Below, one piece after another: positions 47,701-56,431 of a stretch of 56,431 nucleotides of DNA (position 1 is its first letter; every line of letters starts with the position of its first letter). Below the pieces are notes generated by a model. It saw only the letters and a list, made by a program, of their open reading frames with translations, was not told the origin of the DNA and did not search any database. The DNA is from a virus. Both the position numbers and the translations under genes were made by a program. The stretch is from positions 1 through 56,431 of the IMG/VR virus record IMGVR_UViG_3300030102_003788; one strand, 5' to 3'.

Positions 47701-50700
47701 AAACAAAATTTGATACTCTTGGTACAGTAACACCACCTTCTTTCCCAACAGATGGTGAGCCAAAAATAGATCAGTCACACTTTGATTTACCATCTAGTTT
47801 ATTTAAAGAAGGCTCTTCTTTTGAAGATGTAAATAATGCTACAGATAGATCTGTTAGGATTTCTAACGCTACCAATACTTCGGATTGGTATGATATATCC
47901 GCCATATCTGAGTATGGTGGTAATAGACGTGTTGTAGTTAAAAAACCTTTTGGATTAGATATGTCATGGACAACTGATGATGGTACTAATGATGGTACTT
48001 TAAAAAGTGGCTTGTCAATAGAAATAGCTAGTAAAAAAGTAAAAAACTTACCAGAGTTTAACGGTAGATTTTTTGTTAAAATACATAAAGACGCTGTTTT
48101 TTCAAAAAATATTTTATCTAAAGCAGACCAAAAAGTGTACATAGTAACAAATAGTACAAGTTTAGGTTATCAAAGAAATGTTCCAGATAATGACAATTAC
48201 TATAAAAACGCTTGGCTGATTGGTAACGACCCAGAGCCAAATGATGTACCAAGTCAAACGTATTTTGTAAGTAAAATAGATCATAGATCCGAGTGGTACC
48301 CACCTACAGGAGGTACTAGAGGTCTTAAAAGTTTTACAGATCAAAACTATAGCACTCTAGATATACAAATGCACTGGAGCAAAGCTGGTACAGGTTGGAT
48401 AAGAGCTAAAAAAGAGAGTAAAAGAGCAGAGTTTGGTATTACTAAATACGGTAATAATTTTACTGGTGGTGATTCTAAAAAACTAGCTATAGCAGAAAAA
48501 TTTAGAGGACCTGGAACTTTGTTTAGGTTTAAAGGTGACACCACTATATACAGGGTTAAAACATCAGGTTATGAGTGGATGGTTGAAAATTACGCTCGTT
48601 CTTCTGCTGATTGGTGGGGTAGCGAAGAAGGGTCTAGAGATAGATCAAATCATAGTGTAATGATAAGAATGGAATTTGAACCTAAATTAGGTACCACTGG
48701 TGTCGATGCTGTTGGTAGAGCAGGCACAGGTTACAATCCTTTTACTGACAACTGGGAGGGTGTTAACGGAGTAGAAGAAGGTGCATCATCAGGCGTTGCT
48801 TGGAGTGATCAGTTTAGACACCACTACGGAAATCCAGGTGATAATGCGGAAGCCTTAAGACATATTGAGTTTTTAGAAGAACTTCCTGTTGACAGTTCTT
48901 ATACAAGTGATAATCCAGCTATATTTGAAACAGAACCAAAAGAAGATATTGGTTTAGATATTTATCACGAAGCTAGTGATTGTTTAGCAATAGACCAAGA
49001 GTTTTCAACTTATAAAAATCGTTTTGAAAGCTCGCATTACTACACTAGTTATAATCCTTTACAATATTACAACTGTTTTTCTTTTGCTAACGGTGTTGAG
49101 TCAAATAGAATTAGAGATGACTTTAACGCTGTAACAATAGATAAAGGACCTAAGGTTTCCACTGTATTAGCAGAGCAATATAAAGAAGAGCGTAGAAAGT
49201 CAGGATTAATATATTCAGGTATATATAACAGTATTAGCGGTGTTAATAACTTAAATCAATTTATACAGGCAGAAAAAATAACTAAAGATTTAAACCCTAC
49301 TTACGGTAGTATACAAAAGCTTTGGTCAAAAGACACAAACTTAACAGCTTTATGTGAAGATAGAGTTATAAACATACTTGCTAATAAAGACGCTTTGTTT
49401 AATGCTGATGGTAATGCTAACGTAACATCAACAAATAGAGTTTTAGGTAATGCAAAACCTTATGGTGGTGACTATGGAATATCTACAGATCCTAGTTCTT
49501 TTGCTTATGATGAATATAGAGCTTACTTTACAGACAAAGCAAGAGGTGCTGTTTTAAGATTATCAGCGCAAGGTCTAGTGCCTATATCTGACATGGGTAT
49601 GAGAGATTATTTTAAAGATGCTTTTAGAGCAAAAGACATAACTCTTGTAGGTAGTTATGATGATAATAAAGGATTGTACAATTTAACTATAAGATCAAAA
49701 CACCTAGAAACTTTGTCAACAACTGATGACGAAGACGACACAGGACTTATTGTTATAAACACAGGTCCTATACCTACAGACGGCAATCCTCTTGGAAATT
49801 GGTTTAGATATGGTGGTGTAGTAGATCACTGGGCTGAGTGGATTGAAACCAATGGTGCTAGTAGTTCTCAACAACCCGCTAATATTATAGGTAATACTGG
49901 CACGACAACAAGAGGTTGGACTGGTATAAGAGCGGGAAGCGAGTCTCTTCCGACTAGTAATCCACACGGTGCATCAGGTGTTTATGGCGCTAATCCAACT
50001 TTAGAAAATCCAATAACACTTTGGTTTGACAAAATAACAACTGGGTATAGCTGGTTACCAGCTACAGATAGCACACCTAATTGGAACGCTTTAATAAATG
50101 CTCTTAACACGCATGGGCCTAATAATGTTTATTTATATCAAACTTTTTTGTATGCAAATACACCTATTTATAATCCAGCTCTTGGCGCTTCTGGGATTAA
50201 TGTTATACAAGCTTTTATAAATTGGCCTAACAACTGGGGCCATCAAAACCAACCAGAAACAGTTTACTCTATTGAAAGCATATTTTATGACACGGTAAAA
50301 GAAGCTTACGAAGTAAAAGTAAATTGGCTTGTTGGTTACAGTGGTTATCAAGATACACAGATGTTTAAATGGTCTTTGCAAGGGCCTTTTGAAGTCCAAG
50401 ACGATGATAATATTAATGATTTTGCATCAGATGGTTTAAACGATACTAATACTGGCTTAGTGAATATCACGGCTAGCTATAGTGAAAAAAGCAAAGGTTG
50501 GGTAACGTTTCAGTCTTGGTTAAAAGAATCTGGTTTAAGTCTTAATGATAAATATTATACTTTTAGAGGTGGTAATATATATGAACACCATAGCAGCGAA
50601 ACTAGAAATAATTTCTACGGAATACAACACGTGTCTAAGGTTTGTGTTCTTTTTAACGATATACCAAGTAGTGTAAAGCATTTTAGCTCGTTAAATTACG

Positions 50701-51032
50701 AAGGAACTCAGTCTAGAGTTTTAGCAAATATAACTGACGATGAATTTTACAATAATGCGCCTGTTGATGGTTGGTATTCTAGCTATATAGAAACAGATTT
50801 AGAAACAGGATATATACCTGAGTTCAAAAGAAAAGAAGGTAAATGGTTTAATTTTATAAGAAGTAATAAATCTAACAACATTACTAATTTTGATCCAAAA
50901 ACATTTTCAACACAAGGTATAGGTAAATTATCTGCTATTAGTAGCGTTGTTTCTTCTACAGATAATACAGCTACAGATACAGCTGTTGTAAGAAATAAAG
51001 TAACAATTAAAGATACTGGAGATACAGATTAA
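44715..51032 (+). CDS. Very large tail hub/stabilisation protein
   Basis: The product has 2105 residues and is the largest gene here. The N-terminus NFTQGRMNKDLDERLVPNGE followed by YRDALNIEV is a recognisable signature of large tail (stabilisation or hub) proteins in crAss-like and Cellulophaga-type short-tailed phages, from memory. The rest is a succession of beta-rich segments (for example FRARLQQKDPLFEFKFPRFA, TYQVGMAYVDEFGRTTPVQT and YKEERRKSGLIYSGIYNS) with no enzymatic motif that I can see. It likely forms the central tail assembly. Confidence 0.72.
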   Translation: MPELKRNFTQGRMNKDLDERLVPNGEYRDALNIEVNTSEGSNAGTVQSLKGNTLLNTDQIGSTDLDFLTADSHLFSKDAVCVGSIADKAKNKIYYFVTDPHRNYDASWETGDYALNNTYVHAKQDSSGNVDVKHKIYSDYIIEYNESSDNAKYVFVEHVKVNTKLSNDQHAKGDHLHVSNLGLPGDIRPVGIQVGMEVYMQGIKTSVIKIEEDTDSGYNGWRIYTEHDASDLGYSILGTANAGTSVQFKLPHEKRALAFNHFASKNPGEVITGINIIDDLLFWTDNLTEPKKININRCKYGSTYGPHTDNDDDLANAAAHYHKNGTRKYPTLLIVNGQIPDNATNARLASLDDYASAINYPFFSYKHATVIKNTPTSSLDMIMSNTTKADIQPKDGNIVVEQDVQLPFDDPNVASSSFFFDEAGGRLTNGETTPSLTFAQSLDWEEGDVVEFYPEDDEAGFDGSSLVTALVDSKTAGNTFTFEIQAMSTKIIKPLVNFRARLQQKDPLFEFKFPRFAYRWKYEDGEYSAFSPFSEVAFIPDRFDYHPRKGHNLGMTNNLRYLLLYGFKPITTPLDVVEIDILYKESNSPNIYTVETIKSPSSKTVGNRLRTVDYKGDEGWFGKVVKRETPNTLVTDLTMVGTTSFAGNVIIENGVYYYNITNTFDNVNIRVGDQINFTAGQTGISGTILIDSFLINETDKSYLSLTADGTAVTSTASTWLYDGSPFEIKRTIARKPAFNVDDPVGSLEIKSDLIHAAVPSNQLLRPYDNVPRKALGQEVTANRIVYANYIHQFNIVGKNDKNTIKQKFKTAIRKRKNIRDNIQYDENTALVHPTTGQIIKWYNPLNALNTEAREPEKSLKSLRTYQVGMAYVDEFGRTTPVQTHESGVIKVKKSKADDYNGLTVRLEETDDWPVWATHFKIYVKETSNEYYNLALDRFYDAKDGNIWLSFPSSERNKVDEDTYLILKKQHDNDEFVVEKARYKIIAIENEAPLFVKTKFDTLGTVTPPSFPTDGEPKIDQSHFDLPSSLFKEGSSFEDVNNATDRSVRISNATNTSDWYDISAISEYGGNRRVVVKKPFGLDMSWTTDDGTNDGTLKSGLSIEIASKKVKNLPEFNGRFFVKIHKDAVFSKNILSKADQKVYIVTNSTSLGYQRNVPDNDNYYKNAWLIGNDPEPNDVPSQTYFVSKIDHRSEWYPPTGGTRGLKSFTDQNYSTLDIQMHWSKAGTGWIRAKKESKRAEFGITKYGNNFTGGDSKKLAIAEKFRGPGTLFRFKGDTTIYRVKTSGYEWMVENYARSSADWWGSEEGSRDRSNHSVMIRMEFEPKLGTTGVDAVGRAGTGYNPFTDNWEGVNGVEEGASSGVAWSDQFRHHYGNPGDNAEALRHIEFLEELPVDSSYTSDNPAIFETEPKEDIGLDIYHEASDCLAIDQEFSTYKNRFESSHYYTSYNPLQYYNCFSFANGVESNRIRDDFNAVTIDKGPKVSTVLAEQYKEERRKSGLIYSGIYNSISGVNNLNQFIQAEKITKDLNPTYGSIQKLWSKDTNLTALCEDRVINILANKDALFNADGNANVTSTNRVLGNAKPYGGDYGISTDPSSFAYDEYRAYFTDKARGAVLRLSAQGLVPISDMGMRDYFKDAFRAKDITLVGSYDDNKGLYNLTIRSKHLETLSTTDDEDDTGLIVINTGPIPTDGNPLGNWFRYGGVVDHWAEWIETNGASSSQQPANIIGNTGTTTRGWTGIRAGSESLPTSNPHGASGVYGANPTLENPITLWFDKITTGYSWLPATDSTPNWNALINALNTHGPNNVYLYQTFLYANTPIYNPALGASGINVIQAFINWPNNWGHQNQPETVYSIESIFYDTVKEAYEVKVNWLVGYSGYQDTQMFKWSLQGPFEVQDDDNINDFASDGLNDTNTGLVNITASYSEKSKGWVTFQSWLKESGLSLNDKYYTFRGGNIYEHHSSETRNNFYGIQHVSKVCVLFNDIPSSVKHFSSLNYEGTQSRVLANITDDEFYNNAPVDGWYSSYIETDLETGYIPEFKRKEGKWFNFIRSNKSNNITNFDPKTFSTQGIGKLSAISSVVSSTDNTATDTAVVRNKVTIKDTGDTD

Positions 51033-51034
51033 TT

Positions 51035-53320
51035 ATGGCAAACAATTATACAACATCACAACCAACAACAGTAGAGTTTTCAGGAGATAGTGTAGCAGCC
51101 GGCACAATGCCTGGTACTTACGATATTATAATAACTGCTAACCCAGGTTATACAGTTCAAGCTTCTGACTTTACTATAGGTTCTACTTTACCAGTTGAAG
51201 TTGCTAGTGTTAACTTTTCTGACACCACAACAGCTTTAGATCCTTCTAATCAGGTTATAGCTAGAGTTAATTTAGTACAAACTTTTACAATGCCATCAAC
51301 AGCTGTTACTATAGAAGTTGATATAGACGGCACGGCACACTTACCAAAAAGAGCAGCTAATTGGAACATTGTTAACAACATTGTTTCTAACGCTGTAACT
51401 GGCTTTACTTTTAATTCTGATCTTGGCACTAGTAGTGTTAGTAATATTACCTCTGGATCTACTCGTACTAGAGCTTGCTCGTATACAAATGGTTTACCTA
51501 TAAACTCTGTTGTTAAACTAGGCTCCTTTGATTTTGCGGCTAGTGTTAATTACTATATGCCTTCAGAACCTTCTTTTAGAATATCTGGTGATAATGCTGA
51601 TAGATTTATAATATCTGAAAGACTAGATTTAAGAACAGAAGATACTAGTTCGGTTAGCAACTTAACATTGTTAACTAAAGTCTCTTATGATATATTTTAT
51701 GACACTGGAAAAGTTTTATTATCTGGTGAGAGGCTTAAACGAAACACTATATATGCTACGATGCCAAACGTGTTAGCGTATCCAACTATGAAAACATGTA
51801 TCTATAATGTTGTTGTTGAAGGACATAAAAATAATGATATTATACCCGCTGAAAGCAAAGACTACTACGTGTGTGTTTATGGCGTTCCTGGCGCTACCTA
51901 TGATTTGAAAGTTGAAGACAACAATAATCTTTCTTATGATTTTGAAAATGAAATTTTTACAAGAGAAGCAACAAAACTACAAGGCACTATAGTAGACCCT
52001 GGTTTATTAGCTAGATACGATAACAAAAACAAACACAAAGTTTTTATACAAGCCTTTTTTAAAGAAGCTAACTATGATAAAAGTTACAAGGTAACTTTAA
52101 CACCTACTGGAACAACAACATCTTCTACAAGTAGCTCTAGCCAAAACCCTTATATAATAAACTTGTTTCAACTTGGAGAGGTTGACTATATGTTAAACGT
52201 TGCGGCACACACTACTAATGGAGCTGTACCAGCATCAACAACTATATTAAATCCTTTAAATAAAATACCGCTTTCTAAACTCCAAAACGTTGTAACAAAT
52301 TCTTTTCCAACTAATGATTATTATGGAATAACACCTAGAACTGTTAACAATGGGTATTTTACTTATTCTCAAAGATTAGCTTATACGGTTAATGGAACTG
52401 TTTCATCACATACACACGCTAGTACTTCCGTTGTTTTAACAGCAACTTCAGCAGCTTTAAAATTACAAACCGGTGATGCTGTTACTGGAACAGGCGTTGA
52501 TACTGATACAACAATAACTGTTGATGGTAGTGCTACTATTGTTTTAAGCAAAACTTCTACAGAAACTATTTCTGGTACATTAGTATTTACTAGAACAGTT
52601 GGAATATCTAGACAACCATCGTTTCAAGACTTTAAACAAAATAGTGTTAATGCTAGATTAAATGACGGTTGTTATACTTATTATTATACAACTTCTCTCG
52701 CTAGTAATAGTAATATTGTGCAGCTAAGATCTTCACCGGTAAACTCGTATAAAATAAAAGTTGGTGATTTAATACAAGGTGATAACATAACTGGGTATCC
52801 AACTGTTTCTTCTATAAGTAACGCTGGTTTATTGGTGATGTCATCAAACCAAACTTTACCAGCTAATTCTTATTTAAGTTTTTCAGAAGCTGGTAGTTCT
52901 ATTTATATAACAAAAGTAGAGGTTACTGGAGCTGGAACAGCAACTGTAAATCTTAATGTAGACGGTTATGTAGATCAAGTTGGTAACACTGATGTTACAA
53001 CAACACTTTCTTTAGATGATTTTGTAACAGCTTATTCTGCACCAACAGCGGCGGCGTTTACTGGTGATGACGCTTTTACTTGTCCACTGGGCGGTAGTAT
53101 AATTATAGAACCTTTAGATTCTTGTACAACTCACACTGGTACCTTGACTGTAGCAACAATACCTAGTGGTGGTAGAAGTGGTACGGCTATAATAAGTGGT
53201 GATGGTAAATCTATAATATATAACGCTCCTTCTACTGGTAGCTCAGATACAGTTTCTTATACTGTTAGCGACGGTATAAACGCTAGTTCGTCTGCTAATA
53301 TAACAATAACATTAACATAA
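51035..53320 (+). CDS. Tail or appendage protein with C-terminal Ig/cadherin-like domain
   Basis: The product has 761 residues, 2 bases after the giant tail gene. It is beta-rich and Ser/Thr/Asn-rich, with repeated-looking segments such as YDIIITANPGYTVQASDFTI and AVTGTGVDTDTTITVDGSAT. The last ~85 residues (FTCPLGGSIIIEPLDSCTTH, then DTVSYTVSDGINASSSANI and TITLT) match the bacterial Ig/cadherin-like type often used for carbohydrate or surface binding. A host-recognition role is plausible. Confidence 0.65.
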   Translation: MANNYTTSQPTTVEFSGDSVAAGTMPGTYDIIITANPGYTVQASDFTIGSTLPVEVASVNFSDTTTALDPSNQVIARVNLVQTFTMPSTAVTIEVDIDGTAHLPKRAANWNIVNNIVSNAVTGFTFNSDLGTSSVSNITSGSTRTRACSYTNGLPINSVVKLGSFDFAASVNYYMPSEPSFRISGDNADRFIISERLDLRTEDTSSVSNLTLLTKVSYDIFYDTGKVLLSGERLKRNTIYATMPNVLAYPTMKTCIYNVVVEGHKNNDIIPAESKDYYVCVYGVPGATYDLKVEDNNNLSYDFENEIFTREATKLQGTIVDPGLLARYDNKNKHKVFIQAFFKEANYDKSYKVTLTPTGTTTSSTSSSSQNPYIINLFQLGEVDYMLNVAAHTTNGAVPASTTILNPLNKIPLSKLQNVVTNSFPTNDYYGITPRTVNNGYFTYSQRLAYTVNGTVSSHTHASTSVVLTATSAALKLQTGDAVTGTGVDTDTTITVDGSATIVLSKTSTETISGTLVFTRTVGISRQPSFQDFKQNSVNARLNDGCYTYYYTTSLASNSNIVQLRSSPVNSYKIKVGDLIQGDNITGYPTVSSISNAGLLVMSSNQTLPANSYLSFSEAGSSIYITKVEVTGAGTATVNLNVDGYVDQVGNTDVTTTLSLDDFVTAYSAPTAAAFTGDDAFTCPLGGSIIIEPLDSCTTHTGTLTVATIPSGGRSGTAIISGDGKSIIYNAPSTGSSDTVSYTVSDGINASSSANITITLT

Positions 53321-53326
53321 TAAAAT

Positions 53327-53683
53327 ATGCCATTAGCTTCATTAACATTTACAATACCTATACAAGTTTCTGTTCAAGCTGGAGACTTAATATTATATTG
53401 CCCTACAACTTTGACAGCTGGTTTTAACACAGCATCTACATCAGACGTTGTTGTTTTAGGCACGTGTGACTCTATAGCTACTGATAGATTAAGTATGGTT
53501 GTAGAGCACGATGCTAACACTGTTCTGCCATCAGCAACAGATTTTATATTATTTAGTAAAAATAAAAAAGCAAACAACAGCGGTTTAAAAGGTTATTATG
53601 CAGAAGTATGTTTTAGAAATAATTCTACTGAAGAAGCAGAGCTTTTTGGTATAAGTGCTGACATGTGGGAAAGTAGTAAATAA
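53327..53683 (+). CDS. Small virion-type protein
   Basis: The product has 118 residues, beta-rich, with no signal peptide: LTFTIPIQVSVQAGDLILYC, RLSMVVEHDANTVLPSATDF, YYAEVCFRNNSTEEAELFGI. FRNNSTEEAELF recalls small accessory fibre proteins; it is only loosely like the protein at 8799-9143. It lies between the Ig-domain tail protein and the cupin-like protein. Confidence 0.5.
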   Translation: MPLASLTFTIPIQVSVQAGDLILYCPTTLTAGFNTASTSDVVVLGTCDSIATDRLSMVVEHDANTVLPSATDFILFSKNKKANNSGLKGYYAEVCFRNNSTEEAELFGISADMWESSK

Positions 53684-53724
53684 TTAGCAAAAAGTGTGAC
53701 TATAGTACATATAAGTTAAATTTA

Positions 53725-54195
53725 ATGAAAGATATAGTAAAAAAAGAACAAAAATTACAAGTAAGAAGTAAAATATTAGAAGCAGAAAAAGCACTAATAC
53801 CTCTTGTAGATGGAAAAAATATCGTAAAAGGTGACACAAAAGTATTTCCACTAGAACATATGTTTGTTGATGGTGTTTATGTTAGGCAAATGTCAATGAA
53901 AAAAGACTCAGCGGTAATAGGAAAAATACATAAAAACGAACATGTCTGGTTTTTATTGTCTGGGCATTTATCTGTTGCTTCAGAAACAAACGTTAATGAT
54001 TACATGGCACCTTGCTATGTAAAAGCTGCAGCGGGTTCAAAAAGAGTTATATATGCTTATGAAGACTCTGTTTGGGTTAATGTTTATCCTAATCCTACTA
54101 ACACAGAAGATTTAAAGCAGTTAGAAAAAGAAATAATAGTAAAAGATTACGAAGAATTTGAAGAATATATTAATAATAAAAACAATATAATATGA
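53725..54195 (+). CDS. Cupin-fold phage protein
   Basis: The product has 156 residues. MFVDGVYVRQMSMKKDSAVI and GKIHKNEHVWFLLSGHLSVA form the first cupin motif (IHKxEHxxxLLSG); YVKAAAGSKRVIYAYEDSVW the second. This matches a cupin-like family frequent in phage tail modules, whose biochemical role is not established. The N-terminal helix (KEQKLQVRSKILEAEKAL) is additional. Within the 42-base leader, GTGTGACTATAG at 53694 may be a promoter element. It overlaps the next gene by 4 bases. Confidence 0.7.
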   Translation: MKDIVKKEQKLQVRSKILEAEKALIPLVDGKNIVKGDTKVFPLEHMFVDGVYVRQMSMKKDSAVIGKIHKNEHVWFLLSGHLSVASETNVNDYMAPCYVKAAAGSKRVIYAYEDSVWVNVYPNPTNTEDLKQLEKEIIVKDYEEFEEYINNKNNII

Positions 54196-54815
54196 GTTGG
54201 GTAATGGTTGGTGTTGCCGTTGTAGGTGGTGCCAGTAAAATGATAGCAGCAAATCAAGAGCGTAAAGCTAGACAAAGAGAGCAAGAGCGTGCAAACCGTG
54301 AAATGGCACAGCAAAAAAGAGCCTTACAAGGCTTAGAGCTCTCTAATCCTTATGCCGACATGGAAAACACTATGGAGGATTTAACAATCAACCAACAGCA
54401 GGTTGCTTACGAAACACAGCAAACAGCTGTTAATCAAGCTAACACTATGCAAGCTCTACAAGGGGCGGCTGGTGGATCTGGTATAGCTGGTCTAGCTCAA
54501 CAAATAATGAATCAAGGTCAACAAGCTGCACAAAAGACAGCCGCTGGTATTGCTCAACAAGAAAGAGCAAATCAAATGGCTCAAGCACAACAAGCGGCTC
54601 AATTGCAAAATCAAAGAGCACAAGGTGAGCAATACGTTTATAACAAACAACAAGAAAATATTACTGGTCAACTAAGAATGGCTGCTGCTGAAAAAGCTGC
54701 TGCAACAGAGGGTTTAATAAAAGCTAATACCGCAATGTGGTCTGGTGCTAATGAATTAGCTGGTGGAGTTGGTGGAGCAATAACTCAAATACAAGCAAAC
54801 AAAGCAGGTGCTTAA
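54192..54815 (+). CDS. Internal virion (ejection) protein
   Basis: The product has 207 residues: a short hydrophobic N-terminal segment (WVMVGVAVVGGASKMIAANQ) and a long Gln/Ala-rich helix (QERANQMAQAQQAAQLQNQR), ending GGVGGAITQIQANKAGA. This composition is that of podovirus internal or ejection proteins (T7 gp14-like), which form part of the DNA delivery channel. It precedes the 54828 gene and, beyond the window edge, perhaps the polyvalent protein. Confidence 0.65.
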   Translation: MSWVMVGVAVVGGASKMIAANQERKARQREQERANREMAQQKRALQGLELSNPYADMENTMEDLTINQQQVAYETQQTAVNQANTMQALQGAAGGSGIAGLAQQIMNQGQQAAQKTAAGIAQQERANQMAQAQQAAQLQNQRAQGEQYVYNKQQENITGQLRMAAAEKAAATEGLIKANTAMWSGANELAGGVGGAITQIQANKAGA

Positions 54816-54827
54816 TAAATTATAGAT

Positions 54828-56431
54828 ATGGCAAAAGAATTTGAAAAACATATGATGTATGACCCTGAAACAGGTAAGGGTTATGAGGCTAACACGCATG
54901 AAGATCATGTACGCATGGGTAAAATGGGTTATGTTCACGAAAAACCAAAAGGCCCTTTTAAAGTTAAACAACCTTACAACATAGCTACGGGTGGAACAAG
55001 TAAGTCAAACCCTTGGCTTACTTCATTAGAAGCTAAAGCTGGTGAAGGAGAATATTTAGGTGGTTTTCCTGAGTGGTCAAAAGTAAGTGATGCTAAAGAC
55101 ACTTTATCTAAAATAATGGAGCATCAAGAAAAATTTAGGAAAATTAAACAAAAAGGAAAAGAAAACAAAGAAAAAGAAAATCTTGATGATGATAACACTT
55201 TAGGTGGAGATACTATAAAAGATGATGGTGATCCTGATGACAACACTTTAGGTGGAGATGTTAGAAAAGATGACGGTGGTAATGTAGTTAATCCTAATGA
55301 TAAAACTCTAGGTGATATTAGAAAAGATGACGGTGATCCTGATGATAACACTCTAGGTGGTGATATTAGAAAAGATGACAGTGGTGGCGATACACTTACG
55401 CCTACTAGTAAAGAAAATACAGGAGATAATCTAGGAAGTCAACAATCTGTAACTGCAAACGATGCAAATCAAAACATAGGAGCAGGACAAAGTTATAACA
55501 GAAAACAAAGAAACCAAATAAATAATAGTTATCCTAAAAACAATGTTAATCCAAACGTAGCTGGTATTACATCTGGCAAAAACTCTGGAATATCAAACGC
55601 TTTAGGTGGTGGTGAGTTTAGAAAATTTACAAATAAAAGCGTGTTTAATAACGATGGTCAGGTATCTGGTTATGTCAGTAAAGGTAAAGATGCTATAGGA
55701 AAATCATGGAATTATAGCTTTGATATAAAAGAAGATGCTAACGGTTTACGCACAATATCTTTTAATAAAAACGTTTTTAAAGGTTCTAATGGAGCAATGA
55801 AACAAATTTTTAGAAACGCTGGTGTACCTGTAACAGGTGAGCTTTCTGCTGCTCAATGGAAAAAACTTAGAGGTTATTATACAACAAAACTACAAGAAGT
55901 TGAAAGTTCTTTAGCTGAGATACAACAAAAATACAGTGACTATAATGATGTTGATAAAAGTCAAAAAATTTACAGCGATTTTTTAGATAAATATCCTGTT
56001 GAAGGTGTGCAACTGTTAAAAATGAAGTCTAGAGGATTTTTTAACGGTGATCTTCAGTCTGATGCCCCTACACAATACAAAACACCTATACAGTTTAAAT
56101 CTCCATTTCCAAGGCGTGATTTAAGTATAAAAAGATATAGAGAAAACTGGATGCCTAGCGCGCCTATGAATTACGGAAGTCCACTGCGTCAGCAAGAGCA
56201 ACTAAACATAAATTCAGAATTTGGTACTATATGGGAAAAAATGAAAGCATATGGCCCAACAATGGATAAAAAAATTGATACTTTTATAAAACATACTAAA
56301 TACGACCCGACTACAGATAAACCTATAAACTCTTTTCAAAATAAAGAGTGGGTTAATATAATAACTAAGTGGTTGCAAGGTAAAAAAGCTGAAATGGTAA
56401 AAGCTACAAATGAAAAGAATAATGACGCTAT
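54828..56431 (+). CDS. Large virion-associated protein, 3' truncated by the window edge
   Basis: At least 534 residues are visible. EFEKHMMYDPETGKGYEANT followed by HEDHVRMGKMGYVHEKP begins a family common in marine phages, with the GEGEYLGGFP word soon after. Residues ~125-185 contain four degenerate acidic repeats (DDNTLGGDxRKDDG). Later, QFKSPFPRRDLS and APMNYGSPLRQQE carry SP motifs like those of the MAFKMK proteins. The frame is still open at 56431. A possible internal virion protein. Confidence 0.6.
   Translation, partial: MAKEFEKHMMYDPETGKGYEANTHEDHVRMGKMGYVHEKPKGPFKVKQPYNIATGGTSKSNPWLTSLEAKAGEGEYLGGFPEWSKVSDAKDTLSKIMEHQEKFRKIKQKGKENKEKENLDDDNTLGGDTIKDDGDPDDNTLGGDVRKDDGGNVVNPNDKTLGDIRKDDGDPDDNTLGGDIRKDDSGGDTLTPTSKENTGDNLGSQQSVTANDANQNIGAGQSYNRKQRNQINNSYPKNNVNPNVAGITSGKNSGISNALGGGEFRKFTNKSVFNNDGQVSGYVSKGKDAIGKSWNYSFDIKEDANGLRTISFNKNVFKGSNGAMKQIFRNAGVPVTGELSAAQWKKLRGYYTTKLQEVESSLAEIQQKYSDYNDVDKSQKIYSDFLDKYPVEGVQLLKMKSRGFFNGDLQSDAPTQYKTPIQFKSPFPRRDLSIKRYRENWMPSAPMNYGSPLRQQEQLNINSEFGTIWEKMKAYGPTMDKKIDTFIKHTKYDPTTDKPINSFQNKEWVNIITKWLQGKKAEMVKATNEKNNDA

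Noticed and set aside
53694-53716. T7-type RNA polymerase promoter (GACTATAG)
   Set aside because: The match to a T7-like core is short and no single-subunit RNA polymerase is encoded in the window. It is kept only as a weak motif.
1-56431. Circular closure of the window into a complete genome
   Set aside because: No terminal direct repeat is visible. Joining the ends gives the right-edge gene an immediate stop after one codon and the left-edge gene only a weak start, and a polymerase is missing. The window may simply be cut from a longer genome.
1-56431. Insertion sequences, integrase or attachment sites
   Set aside because: No transposase or integrase motifs and no flanking repeats were seen, so there is no support for a prophage or transposon.

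Overview
The window is most of the genome of a tailed phage infecting a marine member of the Bacteroidetes, probably a flavobacterium. Phage identity is secure: it has a large terminase, portal, scaffold-like protein, major capsid protein, very large tail proteins, an M15 peptidase and a 3TM-type holin. The host assignment rests on an AT-rich composition, A/T-rich gene leaders with little Shine-Dalgarno sequence, a histone H1-like Hc1 protein, and a secreted protein with GCTD-type Cys repeats and a C-terminus like the type IX secretion sorting domain of marine flavobacteria. No tail sheath, tube or tape measure is recognisable. This fits a short-tailed (podovirus-like) particle, but that is an inference.

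Layout. 1-10.45 kb (+): tail end of the late operon, with a truncated polyvalent protein (HAD phosphatase domain, LPD38-like region, zinc knuckles), exported and membrane proteins, three small basic Cys proteins, the T9SS-type secreted protein, small structural or fibre proteins, an M15 endolysin and a 29-residue membrane peptide. It ends at a perfect bidirectional hairpin at 10.54 kb. 10.56-25.75 kb (-): nucleotide metabolism and replication genes. These are Hc1, class II ribonucleotide reductase, an endonuclease I-like resolvase, a MazG-like protein, a GIY-YIG/MazG fusion, thymidylate synthase, primase-helicase, SSB, PD-(D/E)XK exonuclease, ERF annealase, a sigma factor with an overlapping HTH protein, and DNA ligase, followed by a run of very small genes. 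25.75-26.11 kb: a strand-switch region with divergent promoter-like motifs, a GC-rich block and an inverted repeat. 26.1-34 kb (+): short MAFKMK-type proteins, a reversed GroEL-GroES pair, a zincin-like protein, a holin and a SET-domain protein. 34.5-56.4 kb (+): packaging and virion genes, running off the right edge inside a gene.

How it fits together. A nine-copy motif (AAATACGA, exactly 8 nt, GGATAAT) precedes or overlaps the starts of the small leftward genes and thyA, and occurs once in the rightward direction at the strand switch. It is the best candidate for the phage's own promoter class, and the phage encodes a sigma factor that might read it. A second signal, GTGACA-N3-GCC with an inverted partner 20-22 nt away, occurs twice: at the start of the HTH gene and in the strand-switch region. 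That looks like a regulatory circuit between the two arms.

No DNA polymerase is recognisable, and genes are cut at both edges, so the window is probably not a complete genome.
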